A DNA stretch of 18,090 bases from RGIG8597 sp050872545 (GTDB lineage Bacteria > Spirochaetota > GWE2-31-10): positions 1 to 18,090 of the forward strand of contig JBNMHA010000048.1 of assembly GCA_050872545.1 (NCBI GenBank). The letters are read 5' to 3'. The position numbers were made by a program, and so were the translations under genes. Below are positions 5,768 to 11,988 of this stretch, one piece after another; position 1 is the stretch's first letter, and each line of letters starts with the position of its first letter. The notes below the pieces were generated by a model. That model was not told where the DNA came from and did not search any database. It worked only from the letters and a program-made list of their open reading frames with translations.

Positions 5768-6910
5768 CTATTTATTTCCGGCACATCGATACACAACAAT
5801 ATTCTTTTCACCAAAGTCTTTCTTATATAAATTCTTTACTAGACTCAATGAGGTATCCATATTAATTCCTACTTCACATTCTGCACTTAATCTATTTGTT
5901 GGCGGAGTAACAGTATAATTAAAATTTTTGTCAACATGAAATGACAATGATGTGTCAACCTTACCGCTAGCTCTAAAATACGGTTCTGCCTTAGTTTTAA
6001 CTTCAGCTAAATTAATTCCCAAAATTGACAAACTAAACTCAAGCCCAAATAACTGTTCTAAACTTGTTGATTTTGGAACAGAAAGAACAAGATTTTCTTT
6101 CATATCAACATTAAAATCCCGTGTTACTCCACACTTGGTCGGTACAGGTACTCCCCATTTTCTTTCCAATGTTGACGAAAAAGCTACTCCGCCAGAAATT
6201 TTACTCTCTGACATATCAAGTTGTGCTTTAATTTCTCCATTCGCTACAGTCTGAGTAATTATTTTTGTTTTTATTTTTAATCCGGGTATTTCTTTATCAA
6301 CATCGAACAGTTTAATTTCTTTGGAATCATATTTTTTAGAAATATCAGCTTCTATCTTTGCTGAGTTCATAGTGATTTTAAAACCGCTACCTACTTTTAT
6401 TACCCCTTTTTCTTTCTTTTTTGGCATTTTAATGTTAGCATCAACGCTTAAATCTGCATGTAAATTTGCTTTAAAAGAAACTTTCCCTGCTTTATTTGAA
6501 TAATTTCTCTCAATTGAGAAATCTTTATCAAGAACATTTCCTCTGCTGTCTGCCAATTCATTGCCAATCTCAATTTTTATATTTTGCTCAGGCAAACTGT
6601 AATATTCTATTGCCTCATAAAATCCAGGTGTTTGAGTATCAATAATTATCTTCTTCGCAGATCTGGAAATAGAAATAATTTTTTTTGCAGCTTCATCCAC
6701 ATCAACAAAAACATCTCCTGCCTGTAGGTTCATTATAGAAATTTCTTTAAATTCACCGCTTCTTTCTGCTAAGTTAATTCCGCAATCTGAAAAATCTACA
6801 ACATCAGATTTGTAAATGATTTCAGAATTGCTGACTGCCGCTACTCCCGGCAAAAACACAAATGTAATCAAAGAAGCAAATGTTGATAATAATAATTTAT
6901 TTAATTTCAT
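5768..6910 (-). CDS. Secreted beta-rich protein of unknown family
   Basis: The 380 residues start with a signal peptide (MKLNKLLLSTFASLITFVFL, cleavage near VAA at about 24-25) without a lipobox, so a periplasmic or exported soluble protein is expected. The body shows alternating hydrophobic and polar residues typical of beta strands (VSFKANLHADLSVDANIKM, GLKIKTKIITQTVANGEIKA, LEFSLSILGINLAEVKTKA). It has a lysine-rich patch KMPKKKEKG and scattered cysteines (C43, TKCG, AECE, YRCAG) that could form disulfides. It begins 3 bases after the stop of the preceding lipoprotein gene, with GGAGG inside that gene, so the two are probably translationally coupled. It could be a large sandwich or barrel-like protein. 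I recognise no family. Confidence 0.75.
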   Translation of the reverse strand: MKLNKLLLSTFASLITFVFLPGVAAVSNSEIIYKSDVVDFSDCGINLAERSGEFKEISIMNLQAGDVFVDVDEAAKKIISISRSAKKIIIDTQTPGFYEAIEYYSLPEQNIKIEIGNELADSRGNVLDKDFSIERNYSNKAGKVSFKANLHADLSVDANIKMPKKKEKGVIKVGSGFKITMNSAKIEADISKKYDSKEIKLFDVDKEIPGLKIKTKIITQTVANGEIKAQLDMSESKISGGVAFSSTLERKWGVPVPTKCGVTRDFNVDMKENLVLSVPKSTSLEQLFGLEFSLSILGINLAEVKTKAEPYFRASGKVDTSLSFHVDKNFNYTVTPPTNRLSAECEVGINMDTSLSLVKNLYKKDFGEKNIVVYRCAGNK

Positions 6911-6913
6911 TGC

Positions 6914-7393
6914 CTAATCCTCCGTTAAAATTCCGAGACTTTTTTTCTGCATATTTCCGGCTTCATCAGTCTGAACAATGCCGGTTATTTTGCCGGACTC
7001 ATCATATTCATAAATACATTCCAATCTTTTAGTCTCACCTCTGGAATCAGTTTGCGTAATAACTTTTTTACTGATTTTTCCATCGCCACGTGAATACTCC
7101 TGCGAAATATAAAGTTCTGCATTTTCACCATTTTTTGAACTTCTGCTGATGCTTCGCAATTCACCGTTGCTGTCATAATCGTAAATGCGTTCAACTTTGT
7201 TTCCGGACAAATCGATAAACTCACACTTCTGCACTTTGTCAGCTTGGTTTAAATAATAAATTGTTTGCCCTGATTCGCTGTTAATAATAACTTGGGTAAA
7301 ATTTTCATCTTCCCGTTCTGTGTTTGATACTTGTCCGCAGCCAAGTAATAGAAGAAAAGCCATCATATATAAAATAAATGTCTTGCTTTTCAT
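6914..7393 (-). CDS. Small lipoprotein with YD-like repeats
   Basis: The 159 residues begin with a signal peptide and lipobox LLGC (cysteine 19). A polar linker leads into several YD-like units: YYLNQADKVQKCEFIDLSG, ERIYDYDSNGELRSISRSS, and LECIYEYDESGKITGIVQTD. The style is the same as in the third gene of this operon. An excellent AGGAGGAAAT ribosome-binding site precedes the ATG. It is the first gene of the 7393-4578 operon, and its end carries the ribosome-binding site for the next gene. Likely a membrane-anchored partner of that secreted protein, but this is only inferred from the operon. Confidence 0.8.
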   Translation of the reverse strand: MKSKTFILYMMAFLLLLGCGQVSNTEREDENFTQVIINSESGQTIYYLNQADKVQKCEFIDLSGNKVERIYDYDSNGELRSISRSSKNGENAELYISQEYSRGDGKISKKVITQTDSRGETKRLECIYEYDESGKITGIVQTDEAGNMQKKSLGILTED

Positions 7394-7496
7394 ATTTCCT
7401 CCTGTTAATTAATTATTAATTGTCGTAAAAGTAATTATTCATTAACATGAGAGAAAAATATTTTACACAAAAACATGTAAGTGAAATCAGCAGAAT

Positions 7497-7530
7497 AAAA
7501 AAAGGACTGCTCGAAAAAATCAAGCAGTCC
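7497..7530 (-). terminator. Intrinsic terminator after the nucleoside phosphorylase gene
   Basis: Perfect 8-bp stem GGACTGCT (7530-7523 read on the minus strand) with AGCAGTCC (7511-7504), followed on the minus strand by seven T (7503-7497). It lies 107 bases downstream of the stop at 7637 and insulates the lipoprotein operon at 7393. Confidence 0.88.
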
Positions 7531-7636
7531 AACTTGCAAATAAACAGTTCAGCATCAAAATTTGTTACAAATTCCGACACATATTTTAAAGGATTAACTT
7601 TTTAACGAATAGCTTTTTTTATAATCTCATTTTGTA

Positions 7637-8929
7637 TTAAATTTCTTCAAAAATAATTCTCGAATCTTCCGGTTTATCGTCTGAAAGTACAACAGCACGC
7701 TGCAATAATTCACATGCAGTTTGAACATCACCATTGTTATAGCACAAAGTGAATATCGGTTCACCGGCAACGACTTTATCACCGACATTTTTTAGTACTT
7801 CAATTCCAGCATAATGGTCAATCGCGTCTTCCTTCGTTCGTCTGCCGCAACCGATATAAACAGAAGCTACACCAACATCGTATGAATTCATTTTGGCAAT
7901 ATATCCGCTTCTTTCGGCACAAACATTTTCAGTATACTTATATAAAATTCTCGGTTTTAATATGTAGTCCGCATCCGCACCTTGATGTTCAATATTTTGC
8001 AGAAATAATTTAAAAGCATCGCCTGATGTGACTGCATTTTTTGCCATATTTACCGCCTCTTCCAATGTGGCAGCTTTTTCAGATAAAAGTATCATCCAAC
8101 CGGCAAGCCTGTAAGTCAATTCAGCCAAACGTTCATCTACATTTCCCTGTAACGCAGCAGCACTTTCCAAAAGCTCGTTATAATTCCCGATTGTTCGTCC
8201 CAAAGGTCGTTCCATATCACTGATTACAACTTTAATTTTCAAGCCGGCAGCTTTTGCTGTTCCTACAATATATTCAGCCAGTTTTCTTGCACTGTGAATA
8301 TCTTTCATAAATGCACCGTTTCCACATTTTAAATCAAGCACAAGCGCATTGCTTCCTTCGGCAATTTTCTTTGACATAATCGACGATGTTATTAAAGGAA
8401 TCGACTCTACAGTTCCCGTAACATCACGAAGCGCATACATTAATTTATCTGCCGGTACAAAATCTTCGGTCTGTCCCATCATCACAAAACCGTCAGCAGA
8501 CAAAATACTGCGAACTTCATCTTCTTTCAAAAAAATGCGATACCCCGGAAGCGATTCCAATTTATCCAAAGTTCCGCCTGTATGTCCTAACCCTCGTCCG
8601 CTCATCATCGGAATTTTACAACCACATGCAGCAGCTATCGGCGCAAGCAGCAAACTGACTTTATCACCTACACCTCCGGTAGAATGCTTGTCAACTTTTA
8701 TTCCCGGTATTTCCGGAAAATAAAAACGCTTGCCGGACGAAATCATTGCATTTGTCAGCATCCAAGTTTCTTCAAAATCAAGTCCTTGAAAAAAAACGGT
8801 CATCAGAAAAGCAGAAATTTGATAATCGGGAATTTTCCCGGCTACGTATCCATGAATCAGTTCATTGATATTTTCCGCTGTCAGTTTTTCACCGTTTCTC
8901 TTTTTTATAATACAGTCAACAGCTCGCAT
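7637..8929 (-). CDS. deoA: Thymidine/pyrimidine-nucleoside phosphorylase
   Basis: This 430-residue enzyme of the NP-II family performs reversible phosphorolysis of thymidine, deoxyuridine and in some members uridine. It yields base plus (deoxy)ribose-1-phosphate for salvage or catabolism. The family signature SGRGLGHTGGTLDKLE is at 110-125. Phosphate and substrate residues line up with bacterial PyNP numbering: K81-H82-S83 (KHSTGG), R168, S183 and K187. Length is normal and no key residue is missing. Residue 108 is Met, as in thymidine-specific enzymes (E. coli DeoA), where the broad PyNP type has Lys; this favours deoA over pdp. GGAGG precedes the ATG. An intrinsic terminator ends only 26 bases upstream, leaving little room for its own promoter. 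Confidence 0.95.
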   Translation of the reverse strand: MRAVDCIIKKRNGEKLTAENINELIHGYVAGKIPDYQISAFLMTVFFQGLDFEETWMLTNAMISSGKRFYFPEIPGIKVDKHSTGGVGDKVSLLLAPIAAACGCKIPMMSGRGLGHTGGTLDKLESLPGYRIFLKEDEVRSILSADGFVMMGQTEDFVPADKLMYALRDVTGTVESIPLITSSIMSKKIAEGSNALVLDLKCGNGAFMKDIHSARKLAEYIVGTAKAAGLKIKVVISDMERPLGRTIGNYNELLESAAALQGNVDERLAELTYRLAGWMILLSEKAATLEEAVNMAKNAVTSGDAFKLFLQNIEHQGADADYILKPRILYKYTENVCAERSGYIAKMNSYDVGVASVYIGCGRRTKEDAIDHYAGIEVLKNVGDKVVAGEPIFTLCYNNGDVQTACELLQRAVVLSDDKPEDSRIIFEEI

Positions 8930-8955
8930 TTTTACCTCCGCAAGAATTTAGTTAT

Positions 8956-8982
8956 AAAAAAGACTCCCATTTTCGGGAGTCT
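8956..8982 (-). terminator. Intrinsic terminator between the YqjE-like gene and deoA
   Basis: Perfect 8-bp stem AGACTCCC/GGGAGTCT with a 6-nt loop, followed on the minus strand by six T (8961-8956). It lies just after the stop at 9001 and only 26 bases before the deoA start, so it may act partly as a read-through or attenuation point for deoA. Confidence 0.88.
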
Positions 8983-9000
8983 TCTGTCAAGAAAACATAT

Positions 9001-9336
9001 TTAATTGTCTTCATCATCATCTTCTTTAAACTTTTTCATTCCGGCACTCCAGAACACTATAGCCAGAATTAAATTCAGTACGGCAACAATCAGCACCGAA
9101 AAAAATATTCTCATGTGAAGGAAATCACGAAAGACTTCCACTACCATAATATTTAATGCCAGCCAAAAGAAAAAGAAAAAGAATAATCCTAAGACCAGAT
9201 TTACGCCGCCGGCAAAATATTTTTTTACCCGACTGACAAAATTATCCGCAATACTGTGAAAAAAAGTACTCGCACTTTTTTTTATCAACCCGGCTAAAGG
9301 ATTATACAAAAAGCCAAGCTTATTTTTTATTGCCAC
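9001..9336 (-). CDS. Two-TM membrane protein, YqjE/holin-like position
   Basis: The 111-residue protein has an amphipathic N-terminal part (to about 43), two transmembrane segments (about 44-66, with a run of six phenylalanines, and about 77-97), and a charged tail KKFKEDDDEDN. The start is GTG, supported by AGGA seven bases upstream; it overlaps the end of the previous gene by 17 bp, implying translational coupling. The pairing of a DUF883-like protein with a following two-TM protein mirrors yqjD-yqjE of enterobacteria. I infer a similar membrane-organising or stress role, but sequence identity to DUF1469 is not demonstrable by eye. Confidence 0.75.
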   Translation of the reverse strand: MAIKNKLGFLYNPLAGLIKKSASTFFHSIADNFVSRVKKYFAGGVNLVLGLFFFFFFWLALNIMVVEVFRDFLHMRIFFSVLIVAVLNLILAIVFWSAGMKKFKEDDDEDN

Positions 9337-9553
9337 AATGTTTTCCTGTTACGCAAAAAATAATTCCGGTAAAGAAACCTATCAGCAAAGAAATTCCTAC
9401 AGTAAGAAAAACGTTTTCTTTGAATTTAGTTTCTGTTTTAGGTAAATAATCGTCTTGAATCATCGTTTTCAACTCGGTTATTTTTTCTTCAACAACATCT
9501 TTGACCTGCTTAACCGCATCTTCAAACATTTTATCTTTCTTTTCTTCTGCCAT
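9320..9553 (-). CDS. Small DUF883/ElaB-YqjD-like membrane protein
   Basis: The 77 residues contain a charged amphipathic helix (about 1-45, DAVKQVKDVVEEKITELK) and one C-terminal transmembrane helix (about 48-69). The order helix, linker, then NVFLTVGISLLIGFFTG resembles the DUF883 C-terminal pattern (N-P-W-x-x-V-G-I-A-x-x-x-G-F-x-x-G), although proline and tryptophan are absent. E. coli members anchor to the inner membrane and associate with ribosomes in stationary phase. AGGAGT lies before the ATG. It starts 18 bases after the pnp stop, with no terminator visible between, so it is probably co-transcribed with pnp. Confidence 0.75.
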   Translation of the reverse strand: MAEEKKDKMFEDAVKQVKDVVEEKITELKTMIQDDYLPKTETKFKENVFLTVGISLLIGFFTGIIFCVTGKHCGNKK

Positions 9554-9571
9554 TTTTCTACTCCTATAAAT

Positions 9572-11776
9572 TTATTTTTTGTCAAAATTACGACGTTCGG
9601 TGTGAATTTCACGTCTGCTGTTTCGCTCACCTTTGTCGTGATTAAAACGTTCCTTAGAACGATTTCCGCCGGAAGCTCCCGGTTCTTCATCCAAAATCAT
9701 TGAGAAATTAAGACGTTTTTGAGAATCAATTTCCATTAATTTTACTTTCACCGTCTGACCGACCTGCACTACATCGGTAACTTTTTCCACTCTGTTTTTA
9801 GCCATTTTTGAAATATGAACCAAACCTTCTTTTCCCGGGAAAATTTCCACAAATGCACCGAAATCCATCAGCCGAACTACTTTAGCGTCATAAATTGCAC
9901 CGACTTCCGGGTCATTTATAATACCGTTAATGATTTTTTTAACAGCATCAAGATTTTCTCTGATTGTTCCGGAAATATTTGTTGTTCCGTCATCCTCAAT
10001 GTTAATAACAACTTGATAATCGGCACAAAGTTGTTTAATTATTTTTCCCTGTGAACCTACTACCGCACCGATACTGTCGACAGGAATCATAATTGTTTCT
10101 ATTTTAGGTGCATATTTTGACAAATCCGCTCTCGGTGCCGGAATAGTTTTGTACATCAAATCAAGTATTACATTTCTAGCCTCATGTGCCTGACGAATTG
10201 CACTCTCCACCATTGGATAAGTCAAACCTTTGATTTTTGTATCCATTTGAATTGCAGTAATACCTTCGTATGTCCCTGTAACTTTAAAGTCCATATCGCC
10301 GCTAAAATCTTCCTGTCCCTGAATATCGGTAATTGTAAGGAAATCATCATCGGTTTCGCCGGTAATAAGCCCGATAGAAATTCCGGCTACATGACTTTTA
10401 ATAGGCACACCCGCATCCATAAGTGCCAATGAAGAAGCACATGTAGACCCCATAGATGACGAACCGTTTTGTCCCATTACTTCCGAAACAAGGCGTATAA
10501 CATAAGGAAATTTATCAACATCCGGAATTACCGGAACTAAAGCTTTTTCTGCTAATGCACCGTGACCGATTTCACGTCTTCCCGGTCCGTTCATTCTTCC
10601 GCATTCACCGACAGAAAATGGCAGTCCGGAATAAGCGTGCATATAGCGACGTTTTTCTTCACCTTCAAGTCCTTCGATAATCAATTCTTCGCCCGGCGCC
10701 CCAAGTGTCAAAATATTCAAAACTTGAGTTTCACCGCGCATAAACATAGAACTTCCGTGAACTCTCGGCAAAACACCCGCTTGACATTCTAATTCTCGAA
10801 TCTCATTGATTTTTCTTCCGTCAAGTCGACGATGTTCTCTTAACAAATGATGACGTACTGTTTTCTTAAATACGTAATCCAATGCTTCGCCGATTGCTTT
10901 TTTATTCTCTTCAAGCTCTTCTTCTGTAAAAAGAGCGAGTACCGGTTCTTCAACATATTTATCGTATTCTTTACGGTAAATAGATCCGTCAGCTTGTCCT
11001 TTAAAAAATAATTCAATCTTTTCATCAGCTACAGGCTTAATTTTTTCCACAATAGCCATATCTACTTCTTTTTCGACATAGTCAATTTTCTTTTTGCCTG
11101 CTTCATCCTGAAACTCTTTCATCGCTTTGGCGATTTCTCCAAGCGGCTCAAATGCAGCTTTAAAACCGGCAAGAATATCGTCATCACTGATAATTTTTGC
11201 GGCAGATTCAATCATTATTATTTTTTCAGCATTTCCGCCGAGAACAAGCTCAAAATCCTGCTTTTCGCATTGGGCAATTGTAGGATTTACTACAAGTTCT
11301 CCATCAACCTTACTGATTCTTACGCCACCGATATTGCAATCAAAAGGAATATCACTGACTGCAAGAGCTGCAACTACCGCTGTAAGTGCCAAAACATCAA
11401 GCGGCTGTGTATTATCTACAGCTAAAATATTGACTACAATCTGAACTTCTCTTGTCAAATCCTTAGGGAACATAGGGCGGATTGATCGGTCAATAATTCT
11501 GCCTTTTAATATAGCCTCATCGCTGGGGCGTCCCGGACGTTTTGAAAATTTGCTGCTTTTTAATTTCCCGGCAGCATATAAATTTTCCTTATACTCAACC
11601 TGCAGCGGGAAAAAGTCCAAATCGTTATTTTCAGGTCCCATTGTAGCAATTGCCTGAATTACATTTTCGCCTGACTGCAGCGTAATGCTTCCGTTTGCTT
11701 GGAAGGCGTACTCACCTGTACGGACTATCATTTCTTTTCCGCTTACAGTGAATCTTTTTTCTTTAATTGTTCGCAT
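9572..11776 (-). CDS. pnp: Polyribonucleotide nucleotidyltransferase (PNPase)
   Basis: This 734-residue protein is a full-length PNPase, the phosphorolytic 3'-5' exoribonuclease of the RNA degradosome. The first RNase-PH-like domain covers about 1-140, followed by a helical linker and a second RNase-PH domain from about 315 to 545. The core catalytic residues are in place: GSSSMGSTCASSLAL (438-452) and D490, D496 and K498 in DIQGQEDFSGDMDFK, matching E. coli D486/D492/K494. The KH domain has the loop GSQGK (574-578), the S1 domain spans about 627-694, and a charged tail (697-734) rich in Arg, Glu and Lys may contact RNA. AGGAGT precedes the ATG and a clear promoter lies at 11809-11837. Unusually, rpsO is not directly upstream. 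Confidence 0.97.
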   Translation of the reverse strand: MRTIKEKRFTVSGKEMIVRTGEYAFQANGSITLQSGENVIQAIATMGPENNDLDFFPLQVEYKENLYAAGKLKSSKFSKRPGRPSDEAILKGRIIDRSIRPMFPKDLTREVQIVVNILAVDNTQPLDVLALTAVVAALAVSDIPFDCNIGGVRISKVDGELVVNPTIAQCEKQDFELVLGGNAEKIIMIESAAKIISDDDILAGFKAAFEPLGEIAKAMKEFQDEAGKKKIDYVEKEVDMAIVEKIKPVADEKIELFFKGQADGSIYRKEYDKYVEEPVLALFTEEELEENKKAIGEALDYVFKKTVRHHLLREHRRLDGRKINEIRELECQAGVLPRVHGSSMFMRGETQVLNILTLGAPGEELIIEGLEGEEKRRYMHAYSGLPFSVGECGRMNGPGRREIGHGALAEKALVPVIPDVDKFPYVIRLVSEVMGQNGSSSMGSTCASSLALMDAGVPIKSHVAGISIGLITGETDDDFLTITDIQGQEDFSGDMDFKVTGTYEGITAIQMDTKIKGLTYPMVESAIRQAHEARNVILDLMYKTIPAPRADLSKYAPKIETIMIPVDSIGAVVGSQGKIIKQLCADYQVVINIEDDGTTNISGTIRENLDAVKKIINGIINDPEVGAIYDAKVVRLMDFGAFVEIFPGKEGLVHISKMAKNRVEKVTDVVQVGQTVKVKLMEIDSQKRLNFSMILDEEPGASGGNRSKERFNHDKGERNSRREIHTERRNFDKK

Positions 11777-11808
11777 TTTTACTCCTGTTCTTCCATAAAA
11801 TTACGTGC

Positions 11809-11837
11809 ATTATAAACAATTTTTCGATGTGTGTAAA
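11809..11837 (-). promoter_or_regulatory. Sigma70-type promoter of pnp
   Basis: On the minus strand: -35 TTTACA (11837-11832), 17-bp spacer, perfect -10 TATAAT (11814-11809). The leader to the ATG at 11776 would be only about 25-30 nt, too short for the long RNase III-processed leader known for enterobacterial pnp. Confidence 0.75.
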
Positions 11838-11913
11838 ATGAGGAATTCTATTTTATGCACATCATCTTTTTACTCTGCTAATTTTCATTCACCCGACTTA
11901 ATCACAAATTAAA

Positions 11914-11962
11914 ACAAAAAAAGTGTACATCCAAAAATTATTTGCAATTTGGATATACACTT
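11914..11962 (-). terminator. Intrinsic terminator after the 801-aa protein gene
   Basis: On the minus strand AAGTGTATATCCAAA (11962-11948) pairs with TTTGGATGTACACTT (11935-11921) over 15 positions; the only non-Watson-Crick pair is a U-G wobble in RNA. A T-rich run follows. It lies 26 bases after the stop at 11989, upstream of the pnp promoter. Confidence 0.88.
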
Positions 11963-11988
11963 CTGTCAGAAATATAAATTTTATCAAA

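Noticed and set aside
9001..9553. Phage holin module
   Set aside because: The two-TM protein could look like a holin, but there is no endolysin or phage gene nearby; the DUF883-like partner fits a YqjD/YqjE-type chromosomal pair better.
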